From Phoronis australis (lineage: Eukaryota > Phoronida > Phoronidae), in assembly GCA_002633005.1 (NCBI GenBank), contig NMRA01000253.1, positions 11,251 to 75,250 of the forward strand: a stretch of DNA of 64,000 nucleotides, given 5' to 3'. The position numbers and the translations under genes are program-made. How positions within the stretch are numbered: the stretch's first letter is position 1; each line of letters opens with the position of its first letter. The notes beneath the pieces are model-generated. The model was not told the DNA's origin, searched no databases, and saw only the letters and a program-made list of their open reading frames with translations. Positions 34,775-46,700 of the stretch are shown piece after piece.

Positions 34775-34870
34775 TAATGACCACATACAGGGGTCCCGCA
34801 TTTTGAGGACCAGTTTTCTCCACTGAATTGTGAGTATCAAACTGGTTCTCAAAATCCAGATTCCCTGTAA
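34775..34870. mobile_element. Fold-back repeat of the CAGGGGTCCC/CATTTTGAG family
   Basis: ACAGGGGTCCCGCATTTTGAG...CCAGTTTT is followed after a short loop by its inverted copy (AAACTGGTTCTCAAAAT...CCCTGTAA). Related arms are in METTL13 introns at about 22736-22830, 23813-23898 and 27489-27535. It is a small MITE family with no coding capacity. Confidence 0.55.
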
Positions 34871-34892
34871 CTGCCTATTGCTTACAAATAAA

Positions 34893-37630
34893 GTGCTGTA
34901 GTGAGGCTTAGGTGCACGTAGGCGCAGCCAACCACCTTTTGGCATTTGAACGTAGTGCCTACTCGCCGTAAGTTACGTTCAGTGCTCAAGGTGATACCAT
35001 ACGCTTTTGGCACCTACTTTCCTCTAATTTTACCTCTACAGCACTGGTTGGGATGTATTTACAAAAATTGTCAAGCTTCTTGACTTGTAGTGAATATATT
35101 TGTCACGGGGTTCACCAATGTGTAGACCTATTAAAGCACCTGGCTTTTTCAGTCATTGTAATTTTTTACCTGAAAGTAGCCGAGGTGAAATTCGAGCCAA
35201 CAGTATTTAAAGGTGGCCTAAGTGTAATAGTGCGAAAGAAGGGAAAGGCCAGTAAAATTAAATTTGATTTAGTGACGAAAATACTTGGAGGTTCTGGACT
35301 GGCTTAAAGTGCCTTTCTACGGAGTAATATAGTTTTCCACTTTAAACTTGACTCTTTTCACTTACTCTCCTACCTTATATTGTATTAATCATTAATTTGT
35401 TTTTTTTGCATGAAAGCAAACTGACAAAAATCTGATAAAATTGTGACTGCATTAAGCATTAGTTATCTGGAACTTTTAGATTTCATGTTACATCATATAC
35501 TTCTATACATTTTGTAAGCGCATGATGGCAGGACATCTTGGCTGGAACATGGTGATATCTCGTGAAATGCACGTGTGATCTTTTGAAACTGTATGAATCT
35601 TTGGTTGTTGATGAACTAAAGGAGCTGGGATGAACTAAGACGAACTGTCAATCGCCTGTCAACTGAACAGGTGACTTGTCTTGTGAATGAGGTGCTGTGA
35701 GGTTGAATTAAACCTGGCGGTGAAATTAAAGATACCCCGTTGGTTTCATGTAAGTTGAAAAATACATAGACCGAAATTGTGGTTCAGGAAAATGAACCCA
35801 AAAATCTGTATTGATGCATTTTAGCACAATAAACAATTATTTTAGATTTCGTACAATAGTTTTTAAAGCTGCAATATTACTTTAAAATGACCATGAAATT
35901 AAATAACACCGAAGTTTTTATAAACACAGCAATTAACTGCAAAAACACCAAGTACATAGTCAGAAACTCGATCGTGTGGGAAACCAAGAAAAGAGATCAT
36001 CGTTTTAAAAAATTGGAATTAGCTCTGTCAATTGTTACAGCACGACCCATCAAGGCCATCTGCCCGGGGGATTCTGCCTCCCCGCTGTCCCAGTCGCCGC
36101 AACTTGGCTCACAACACCAACACCCACTCGGTCGTTAAAGTGTTCACAGTTCCTCGCTAGGTCCATGTAGGGTGCATCGCCCATGACCCCCTCCCCTACT
36201 CTCGAACGGTGATCAGCTTGTATTCATCTAGGTCGATGACCTCACCTAGTATTTGTTCGTCATTGTCACGTGTAATATTGTTACTGGAAGGTTGCTGCGC
36301 ACGTGCTGTAAGGAGCTGAACGTAAGTAGATTTGAAGGGCCATGCCGTTACGGGTGTACGTGCATGCGGCCAAACAACCGGGCGAGAAATATGCACCCAT
36401 ATCAACATTCCCGATGCCAAAAAGTGACCGTTTCTACACCCTACACAAAAATGACCCACTTTAATACCGCACGGAAAGTGTAAACATTTTGAGAGTTAAA
36501 ACTAAGTGTGGAGTAACAGCATGTGTTATGTACTTCAAAAATATCAAATAATTTAGCTTTTTCAAATAAAACATTGATGTGTATATCTGCATTCCTATAC
36601 TTGCTCAAGCCGAGAAAACTTGGAGACTGATTGTGAGGGATGATGTTTGTGAACTTCTTGACTTTTTTCCCCAAAATAACTCAATTAAAGCACAGTTAAA
36701 ACGGTCGCCTTAATGTTGTTTGGAAAATTTTAACTGGAAGAAATTCGCTATTTTCTCTTCCTAATTGCGATACAGAAGATCCGCCAGATGGCTCTGGTAT
36801 ACTATCCACACTTTCTCCTTGGAAATTAGAAACGTCAAGGAAGATGGCACTGGTTCTTTTTGTAAAAGTCCATTGACATATTGAAACACCTTTTGGGAGT
36901 GTGAATTGGTAAAAATATAGATTGATCTTAACCACGACATTACAGACTTTCAGTGTTCTGGTTCACAAGTCGTCAGCCACTCCTACAGTGTCGGTCATTT
37001 TTGGTTTTAGCGGCTCGAAGTGCAACCTGACATTTTACTACTGTTGGGTAAATAATTTATTTGTGATCTGACTAAACATTGAGGGAAAGACTAGTGTTAA
37101 AGATTTTGAAATTTGGCTTGGATTGCGACAACCAGAGTGAAAAATGCAGAAGCTCAAATATATCAATGAATGAGTGACCACCGTGTGATTGTGAGCGTGG
37201 CTGACCGTGGCAGTCGGATGGCCCGTGTGAATCAGTTGAGTCATACGTAATATTTTGTGTTTTGAAACGTTTGGAAAACGTCTGATTGCCATTCAAAGAC
37301 AATCAGTGGTTTAATCGAGTGTTACCAACTGATATTTTGAGCGCTTTCGCACGATCCGCCTGTATTGCGTTGGATTTCCACTAAATAGGCATGTGGCACA
37401 CAGAGTGCGCGCGTGGCCGCTGGCCAGCCGGAACGTATCGGTGACTCAACTGTTGATAAATAATGTTACAGGAAAATATAAGAATGCACCATTTAAATGA
37501 AACAAGTTTTAACTGATCATGTTGAACATTAAATAAAGAGCCTTTTGTTCATGTTCGTGTGATATTGTATGGCCATTTTGTAATTATGACGGCGGAGCCT
37601 ATTCCCTACTTGCACGAACGCGTCCGAATC
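34893..37630. other. Gene-poor interval with weak minus-strand exon candidates
   Basis: No gene is firmly recognised. On the minus strand, 36305-36196 follows an acceptor-like CCTTACAG and encodes an acidic peptide ending DLDEYKLITVRE-stop. Further up, 36825-36735 follows TTTCCAAG and reads ESVDSIPEPSGGSSVSQLG. They lack a convincing donor between them and match no family I know, so they are recorded as candidates only. Confidence 0.25.
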
Positions 37631-38170
37631 ATGCTTGAAAACCAGGTATTGTGTCCAAACTTCAATAGTTCTGCATGTTTCGAACATGCACCGGCTCTTT
37701 TACGTTTGCGTTGTTAAAAATCGTAGAAACACATCGGAAACTAAAATAGACGATCCAGATCCTCTAAAGGGACACACTTGTGTGTCGAAAAGTAGAAAAA
37801 ATAAACGTAACAACAACAATGGATCCGACTGAAATTTTCCGATATAATAACATCTTTCGTCGACAGAGACAGAAATAAAGTAAAGGATATAGTCTTTATG
37901 TTCAATCCATTAGGTTATAAGGACTTCTTAAACTATACCCTTTACTTTATTCCGCAGCAATGTACCATGTTCATCACGCCATATATCAGATGTCACTTGT
38001 CATATAGTGTTTGATTTTACTTTATTTCTGTTTCTGTTGACGAAAGATGTTATGTAAAAAAATTTCAGTGATCCATTTTTGTTGTTTTATTTACGTATAT
38101 TTATTCGTTGTTAAAAGCAATGCTAAAACGAGGCAACGTGTCCTAATCAATGCACAGCAATCATTTTTTG
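37631..38170. repeat. Interspersed repeat split by a 386-bp insertion
   Basis: 37631-37719 and 38106-38170 together match the uninterrupted copy at 25780-25940. The break is flanked by CGTTGTTAAAA on both sides (37709-37719 and 38106-38116), a target duplication of up to 11 bp. The host repeat is probably an old transposon; its own termini were not identified. Confidence 0.6.
37720..38105. mobile_element. Fold-back MITE inserted in an older repeat
   Basis: About 37790-37885 and 38000-38100 are inverted copies sharing ATGGATC(C/A), ACTGAAATTTT, ATAACATCTTTCGTC and AGAAATAAAGTAAA. The left side has about 70 bp outside the paired arms. It is bounded by the CGTTGTTAAAA direct repeats. No ORF. 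Confidence 0.55.
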
Positions 38171-38559
38171 CTGCGCCCACCATAATGTGCAGATATTGAA
38201 TGAGCTAAAGACTGTTTTATATTACAGCGCCTTTTGTATTTGCCGGTCAAACTGGGATCGCACGCTTTTAAACTACCATGAATCTCATCACCGGCGCGGG
38301 AGAGCCAAACTCAGTAATAAACGCCTCGCGCTGTTTACCGGAAAACGTGCGGTCATCTTGTGTACGCACTAAACGCTCCCTCAAGTATTCAACATATAAC
38401 GTAACTAAACAAACATGACCGGTCGAGTTAGCCTACCGGATTATGTTGCTGTTGCTATGAACGCGGATAAGCGGGTCCACTAACTAGGACATTCTTTCCT
38501 CGTTGACAATAATGTCTATCGATTGACGTGTAGGCTAAACGGTTACGGGAACGTACTCT

Positions 38560-38579
38560 AAAACTATAATTATAGTTTT
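38560..38579. promoter_or_regulatory. Perfect 20-bp AT palindrome upstream of the dynein-like gene
   Basis: The 20 bases AAAACTATAA plus their exact reverse complement end 27 bp before the start codon. TAAT-containing palindromes can bind homeodomain dimers, and the site could also be 5' UTR. The function is inference. Confidence 0.3.
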
Positions 38580-38606
38580 CGTTGTGCAATCTATACTACA
38601 GTGCAA

Positions 38607-41600
38607 ATGTCTACTTCCAAGCCTACCAAGACGGCGACCAAAAGCAGTACTTCGACGAAGACCAGTACTTCGAGCAAGAGTACTTCAGGGGCGAAAAGTG
38701 CCGCGGCACCAGCCGCGCCTCGCCGATTCGGTGCGGCGAGTACTTCTAGTGGGGCGAAAACTGGGGCACCAGCGGCGCCTCGCCGGTTCGGTGCGGCGAA
38801 GCCTGCACCAAAAGCGCCAGCGAAGAAGAGCGGGACAGCTAACAAAGACGGAGCCGCCGCATCTAAAGCAGAGCCTGAACCTGGTACGTTTTTCAATTCG
38901 GAGTGACCACTTACGACACTCTTGCGCCTGCCAGTGCTTACACATCCTCGCCCGTTCTGACCGGGGACCCATGCCGCAGGCCTACTTGCACTATGTATCC
39001 GTGGTCCTGAGAATTAGGGGGGGAAGGCCCAGGGAGGGTTTTGTATGCGATATAGACGGATATTGCCGATCGGCCATGGTATCGAGCCAGCTACATGTTG
39101 CTTTGTATGACTAACGCCCTAGGCTATAGGCCATTATATCATGCATAGAGATTAGTCTGTGCTAAAACCGTTTGACAGTAGCTACGACCACCAAGTTCCC
39201 TACGAAAGGGGATGTCTTTTGTGACCTAGTTCCCGGCGAAAGGATGCCTTTTTCTGTTTTTTAACATAACTTGCGGAGTTTAAAATTTTACAAAAGTTCA
39301 CATTTCAGTTGCGCAAATCTACATTAAGGTTTAATACTATCTATATTTTCAAACTTATGTCGGAAAGAAGACGCACATATTTCTGACTGCTTCAGGCTTT
39401 CGAGTTAAAAATGAGTTGTCTTTATTGTTATAGAATGCTTACGAAAGGTGGCGTTTGGAACAAACCCTACGAAAGAGTGGCCTTTTCATGCAATCTCCCT
39501 ACTAATGCGTCCTTTTTTTCTCGAGAGATTTGGAGACTCGAGAGATTTAACTTAGGTTGGGCTTAACGTAGTCTCCTCAGTGTACGGGGCAATAGACCAG
39601 TTTCAAAGGTTAAAGGTTATCGGGGGCACAGATACAAATTCGTCAAATGCTTTGAAATTATTTTCCAACTTTCCACTGTCAATCCTGCATCAGCTTCGCA
39701 GCCAAGTCTTCAATCTATGGCTTGCACTATCATATGATGACCTTTTTGTACTGAGCTGTTATCATCTCCCTCTAGCGGCCGCATTATTTGGAAAAAATGC
39801 ACAGCGAGGCATTATTATTATTTAGACAGGTTAATTTTGTATGAGGCATTGCCTATAAATGTTATTGGTGTAACTAATTAGAAGTAAGTTAATTGTAATT
39901 AATATTTCGCACTATGTAAAGAAATTCTAACCTTAAGTTCCAGATGTTTGTTCAATCCAAAATTCTGTGCCAACTAGAGTGCACGCCATCCCGATTATCG
40001 AATTATTATTATGCAGATCTGTGTCGTTCACCGTAACACTACAAAAAGTTTGCATTTGTGTTAAATTATAATTGAGAATGAGATTTTGATAAAGATTTCT
40101 TACAAAATGTTTTATATCGATTTAGTATGACATTTAATAAGATTAAATGTTGTCGATGCTGATTTGAAAGTGAAAAGTCCAGTTTTGTCACAATTTCAGA
40201 CAGAATCACTTGCTTATTGGCAAGTGATTAGATTTGCAATTTGAGTAAATTGGTCAAGTAAGTATTTACATCAAATATATTTTCTCTTCAGCCGCTGATA
40301 CTGGTCGCACGGAGCTGTTCGAAAAAACCATACCACTAACGGAGCTGGCAAATGTTGTTCTCAACGATTCAGGCGACGAAATAAGAAATGCTAAAAAGTA
40401 AGCTTTCCTTGCAATTTTAATTCGCCAACAGACTCGCTTACCGTTCAGAAAAACTAGGACCTCGCTAAAAACAATACTTCGCAAGATTACACGAGATATT
40501 ACCGTGTATTTCAAATGAGAACACGTGGCTTTGGCTAGATTTTAGCTAGGACCTAGCGTATATCCTAGCGTTACTGAACGCAGGCCCGGTCACTGAAGAT
40601 GACTCAAAAATAAAATTTTAAAGATTATTTTGTTGATATATAAATATTTATCATAATACAGATACTGGTGATGTTAAAATTGGTATTTTTCGATTTGTCA
40701 GGTCACCTCTGGTGATAGATCCAGCCGGACAAGCGGAGGTGTTCTTCCGTTATCGAAACGTCAACAATCTCGACGCACTCAGCAGCGCCGATATGCAACC
40801 GGAAAGAATTCGACTGGCTGTTATAGGCGGCATTAGGTAGGTTTACGTGGTGTCATAATTCAAGTGCTACATGTAAGAATGGATTACAAAATAAATCTGA
40901 ACACAGATTACCATTGCAGTCACCTTCACTTTCGTATCCGTATATTGTACGAAGGCACTGACCTCCATCTCTGTACTCTAATCATAGCATCGTAGTGAAC
41001 GTATTTGCGCGACGTAGACAATTATTCGTTACAACGCAGTACATGTTTGGGTAAGCACCATGGACTATGAAAAATAAAGTGGAAAACTTGAGACATAAGC
41101 AAACAACCAATTTACAAGGTATTGACGCCTGTGCCTGTAGGTGAAGCAGAGCAAATGCGCGCAAAATGTGGGAAGATGCATTATGATTTTGACACACACA
41201 CATGGGTGTAAATTCTCACATACATACAGTTAGTCCTAATCCGTAGCCTCAGTCAGTTAATGGGGGCTCGAACCCAAACTTTGGGCTACGAAACTCTCCA
41301 TTCCGTCACCCCTTGTATCACGTGCTGCAAAACTTTTCTCGCCAACACCGCCATGCAGCTTCCCCCTCCGATGAGTCCACAAGTCTTTTCAGCCTTGACC
41401 TTTCCGCCCTCTAGCATATATCCGGGTCTTTTGCCTTAAGCGGCATCTCATCTGGCTGTCTAAAAATGAAAGTCGATGTTCCTTCCATTGTCAGATTCTG
41501 TTTCCATGAGAACATCGAAAGCATCAGGGACTCGAGAAACCGCTCCAGGGTTTATTGAGGATCGGGTCAACCCTAAAACAGCGGAATCGAAAATGGGACG

Positions 41601-43715
41601 TGAACGCATTCCGTTGCCTGTGACTTGAGTTGCTTATTCAGCAGTTATTTAAAATGGTAATGTTTTAGGACCCTAATTGCGTCGAATAGGGGGCAAAATG
41701 CGACTTTAAATGCAGAGGTCGATCGTAAACTAAACCTCTTGGTGACACTTGTATTTATGAACCTTTGTCTTTTTGTTCGTATTTCAAGGTATGGGAAGCC
41801 AGTGGTTGTCACCATAGAGACGGCCGATTTGTTCGACACTGTCACTGAGAGATTGGAAGAAGTACACAAGGGACTTACGGACATGCTATTGAACACGAGC
41901 ATACAGGACAACGAACAGTAAGTGGTGCACACGTGTCTTGCGAACGAAGTTTAATTTTACTATTTGCATAGCAGTATACTATGAGACCTTATTGCACAAA
42001 AAACGTGCTGTTAGAATGTGGGGATTCCGGAGCGTTTTATTGGCAAATGTACGATTTCATCGATGAATGGGGAATTAACTTATTCTTCCTGGGCCGTCTC
42101 CACTGACGATAATCTTTTTGAATCCCACTGAGACCGTTTGTTTCTTGGAAACTGTCACTGCTCGGGGTCACCTCTTCTCAACAGTCTAGCTTAACCAGTA
42201 TTTCTCGTCATAAAACTATGAGGGCAGATGTTCTCACCAGGAAGAGGATAGAACTGATGGGGAATGAGTCAAACCGAAGAGAAATCTTCTGTTATCTAAA
42301 TCATTTGTGGCTAAACCTCCTGAGCCGTCATGGATCCGCCACTACACTGAGCTGATTTAATNTCTGACAATAGGTGCGTGCTCACTCACCCTTTTCACCA
42401 AAATCACGTGGTCGGGATATCAGGTTTTCGCCGGAGATTTTCATTCGCGGCCACTGAATTTAGTAAGTCTGGGTTTTAAATAAAGTTAGCTAAAACATGT
42501 TATCAAAACATTTCATTCAACTAATACTCCACAGGCATCAAAATTCAACCGTTTCACCCTGTTGGCTACGACACTGTCATTTATTTTGCTATCCCCGCAG
42601 TAATCGCCTTTTGTTGGCTGTTCATGTCTAAGCTTAATAAAAAATTAACCTGTAATAAGCAATTTTACATTGTGAAGAACATTTAGTCAGCAAAAACACA
42701 TTTGGTTTTTAGAATCTCGATTTATTGACCAGTTTTCAGGGTTGGCTAACTAGCGAGACTATTAAAATCTTTAAAAGAAATCCTACACACGTATTTGTTA
42801 CCAATAAAGTAACAAGAAACAGATTTTTAAAATGTTTTCGGAAACTACACCGATATCTTGAAAAATCAAATTTGTTTAGAGAAAACCCAGTCACACGATT
42901 ATGAACAACTAGGCATTATTTGTGCACATAGTAAGATTCTGTGATAAGGGATTTTGAAAATATATACTGGTTTTATGGGTCTACAATTCTTAAAAAAGTT
43001 ATTCAACCAATTTGATCTTTGGTAGCAAAGTTGGCCGGTTATCTAAAATAACCTAAAAACAACGCGCATTTTGCGTGAGGCCTGTATTAAACATGGATAT
43101 CAGATGCAATCTTGTACAAAAAACCTCCACAGGGAATCGAGATTGCATTGGCGCTCTATTGGGAACCGGGTGTAATGTTTTTACTCGAAATCGAAATTAT
43201 TTTTTCTGTGATTTCCCGTTGAAATTTAATGAAAGCACAAAGATAAGTGTCTATTATTCTATGCTCGAGTATGTTTACACTTGATGACCAAGGCATTCGA
43301 GTCTAAACTCAAAATTTCGAGTTTTTACTTGAAATCTCGAATATTTACTCAAATCCAAATGTCATCAGTTGCGAACTTGGACTAGAAACTCATCTGCGTA
43401 AACCATAATGACTATACTACATAATAGACACTTATCTTGAGTTTCTAGGTCTGAAATTGTCAAAAATGCAAGTACGAAGACAAGATTCCGGGTGGAGGTC
43501 TATTTTCCAACCCCAGTTGAGAATGTTAACATTGTGAATGTTTCACCCACAGGTTTATGGTCCTGGTTAAAGAGTCAGACGGTGAAGATTATAAGGTATT
43601 CAACTTTAGCGAGTCATTCACACAGCACTTCCGATTTGTTGTGTTGACCAAAGACGAGAACCCACCATCGAAGCTGCTGGAAAAGTTTTATGTGGTTCGA
43701 ATACAGCAGAAATGA
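38607..43715 (+). CDS. Small protein with dynein-heavy-chain AAA5-like module, five exons, 269 aa
   Basis: Exons 38607-38883, 40292-40397, 40702-40836, 41789-41917 and 43553-43715 have GT-AG junctions, and phases 1-2-2-2 fit throughout. Residues 1-93 are Lys/Ser/Thr/Ala/Pro-rich and disordered, with a duplicated APAAPRRFGAA. The remainder has PLVIDPAGQAEVFF, GGIRYGKPVVV and FRFVVLTK...PP, in the same order as PLMIDPQ-QA, IRFGKP and FR-TTK-NP in the AAA5 (AAA_9) region of dynein heavy chains. Vertebrate IQ/ankyrin-AAA proteins such as IQANK1 may carry a related C-terminal module; that relation is from memory and unverified. No Walker A motif (GxxxxGK) is visible, so ATPase activity is unlikely. 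A ciliary or axonemal role is inference only. The second intron contains a MITE. Confidence 0.75.
39180..39550. repeat. Short CCCTACGAAAG/CTCGAGAGATT repeats in intron 1 of the dynein-like gene
   Basis: CCCTACGAAAGNG-type strings recur at about 39200 and 39466, with a related CCCGGCGAAAGG near 39233. CTCGAGAGATTT occurs twice at about 39521-39549. It could be a remnant of a decayed repeat; no boundary was found. Confidence 0.3.
40443..40584 (-). mobile_element. CGTTCAGTA-family MITE, third copy
   Basis: The reverse complement begins GCGTTCAGTAACGCTAGGA and ends CCTAGTTTTTCTGAACGG, collinear with 16049-16179 at about 80% identity. It begins 45 bp after the exon 2 donor of the dynein-like gene. 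Confidence 0.6.
41255..41320 (-). repeat. Possible tRNA-derived SINE fragment
   Basis: On the minus strand TGACGGAATGG (41308-41298) resembles a pol III A box, and GGTTCGAGCCC (41274-41264) is a perfect B box about 34 bases later. The T-arm-like stem is weak and no acceptor stem forms, so it is not a functional tRNA. Confidence 0.35.
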
Positions 43716-46700
43716 ACAGATGAGACCGAGCCGCAGAACGACTAGAACCATCTAATTTAGAATAGAAAAGGCACCCAGCTGACCAGGAGAGCGCTCTGTA
43801 AGGCTAATGGCTCTCGCGAGTTCGGCGAAATCATTATTGAGAAAATGGTAGTGGAAGACTTGAGTTTCGCGAGTACATGTACTAGTGTACTGTACCAAAA
43901 TGGCCGCCACTAACGTTATTCGCTAACGGACGACCACCAGCAATATTTCCGTTGCACACTTGAAATCCAAGGTTTCTCGCCTTTACTCTGGCAAGTGACT
44001 TGCGGAACAGAACACGCCACTGAACTTGGGAGATTGAAAGTACAGAATTATGGAGCTTCCTTTCTCTGATGTATTGGTGGCTAGCAGCAGTAATAGCAAA
44101 AACATTCATGTTCGAAAGTTGCTGTGCTGTTATCACCGCTAGATGTCGCTTCATATGTTTTTATTACTTGGTGTCCTTGGACAGTTAGGAATAATCCTGC
44201 TTTGAAATAGAAACATAAATTTAAACTATCAATAGTACATTTATTCGTAGCTCTTAGTAAACGAATAATTGCATGACGCTATTCGTTATATAATCGGAAA
44301 AACAGGGATGTCAAATTATAATTTTGCTGAATGGAATTATTTGTATATTGTGATTCAGTTATAGACTGGTATTTGAAAAAATGGACAAACAATCAAGTAA
44401 CATGCAAGTTCCGTTCATGATTTTTTGCGGATTCTTCACAACACTTTTCCGGAGTTTTGAAAGTTTATCGCGTGAACGCAAAATTTACTGTATTACTGAA
44501 TTTGCTTACAGGAAAAAATCCAGAAAAAAATCCGGAAAAATCGGCAAAAAGATCGCATGAATCGTATAAGCGAAAATAGTGTTTAGCTAAGTGTATTAAA
44601 TGAGAAATCCGAAATAAAATAAACAATATATGTAAAATATGTGTGCACAAATGTCTAAAGAAAAGGCTCTGGCGGATCTAGGACATCGCGAAGGGGGAGG
44701 TGTTGGCTACAGTTCCGATCAAAGACAAACATTTGTGGCAGCTTGACAATTTTCATGTCGGGAGCTTCCCCACATCCGCCAAGGCCAGGTAAGGCGTTTT
44801 TCGTGGCTGCAAAAAAGGATATAAAAAACTCATTGTAAAAACAGCAATTTAATTTCACGCAGTGCTCTGCGCAAGAATGTGTTTGGAGCTATTTTGTGAA
44901 GCGCAGTCTCACGTTTGCTGTCAGGCCGTGTCTATGAAAAGATCATGCGGGCGTTCATTGACCTCATTTCGGCTCTCCATTTCTCAGAGTCCGCGGCATG
45001 CACACTGAAGTTGATGTAAGTTTTCATTCTATTTTCTGACCCTCGGTTTGCTTCTGCATTACGGTATTACAGGTGCTTTCGTCTTCGTGTGGTTTTACTT
45101 CACTTACGTGTCTCGCTAGCTTACAATCAGATTATTTACTGTTTATATGTGCATATAATTAGGTGTTAGTCTCTCGGGCTGTCGACGCACAGGTCTGTGT
45201 CTGAACCAGCACTTGGTAACTATACTATTAAGTTGGGACATGCCGCCTGTGCTTTAGCGTTCAAGCTTTGTATGCTTCAGGTGATTACTATTAACGCTTC
45301 AGTCAAGTGTTGTCGCCCTGCATGGCCGGTGGGTGTGGTTAAACCATGGGCGGCGCAGCACTGAAGAAAGTGGGAGGCTACAGCCCCCAACCCTCTATGG
45401 TGCACCACCCATGTGAACACAAAAAACGCCCACGTGTTCTGCCAAGCAATGGAACTTTTAATTTCGACTACTTACCGCTATAAATGTTTTTTTTTATCCT
45501 GTTTCTCACTCACATGAAAAGTAATTTCTGGGCGTGCAAAGACTGGCAGTTCGCCATTAATTGTTTGAGGCCTGCACGCTCGGCTCATCAGGCGAACCGC
45601 CGTGACAAGCCAACAGCACGTCTCTGACAATAACGGAATTTCCGGCTCTTTGACAAAGCCTGATATTCCCTCTAATTTGACTATGGAACAACTTGAGACT
45701 AATTTTGTAATGACTAAGTGGTATAAATTCAAAATTGCCTTTTGTGCTTTTTAAGTGTGGGAGATGAATATTTTGTATTTCTGCAATCTCTCGGCCAGAA
45801 ACAATTCGTTCGCAACGATGTCGCCGAGTCAATAACATGGAGGACAACGATTCCTTCCTCACGCACCGCGTGGACGTTCATATAAACAGTCTCCTTTGAA
45901 TAACTGTAATTTTCATGCCAGCTACAGTGTTTTTCTGTGAAACAGTAATTCTCCTAAACGTCCGTTCCCTATGTTATGCGTTCTTTTTGTGTTGGAAAAT
46001 AAAACACCGTTAGTAAGAAAACAATTACGATTTAGGCGTAGACTGTAATTTAGCGTAGATGGAAAAGAGTTGCAGTTTATGTTAGTGAAAATGGAGGTCG
46101 GAAGAAAAGGATGCTGTCATGAGAGCGCCGTCGCAGATTAGACTCGTGTGCAAGATTGAGCTGTAGTTATAATCCTCGTGAGAGACAATTTGGCATTATC
46201 AAAACGTTACCTTAGTTTAAGTCGGGGCCGTAGAAGCAAACAATTGTGAACATACATGTACTTTCCACCATCAAATGGATTAATTCACATAGTCCATTTG
46301 GCATATTTACCGGTCATTCTTTTTTCCCCGACAGCAATGCTGACCCGGTGCACGGCGGCCGCTGAGCGTCTCATTCATTGAGTTGGACAATTGAATGAAA
46401 TTTGCATATGACAACGGGTTGATGGAGAAGCATACTAATCGGAGCATCTGTTGTTGATCTTGGGATGATTAAATACAGATTTCGCATTTTGGGACATCGA
46501 ATTATCGTGAAGGTCACGATAATGGAACAGATGACGATTCTTTCGTAATCCAGGTATGTTTCGTAACAATAGCGAACAAAGATTGATCGAACATTGCCTT
46601 TGCGTGGGTTAACAAATTACTGTTATGGATTGCCAACACATGTGCGGACCGACGGAGGGAGAATGAAACTGGAAAGATTAAAACATTTCTGTGTCAACAA

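Noticed and set aside
38584-39114. A 176-codon Arg-rich ORF, and a 101-codon antisense ORF over the same exon
   Set aside because: Both are shifted-frame shadows of the GC-rich first exon of the dynein-like gene, whose own frame joins four further exons in phase.
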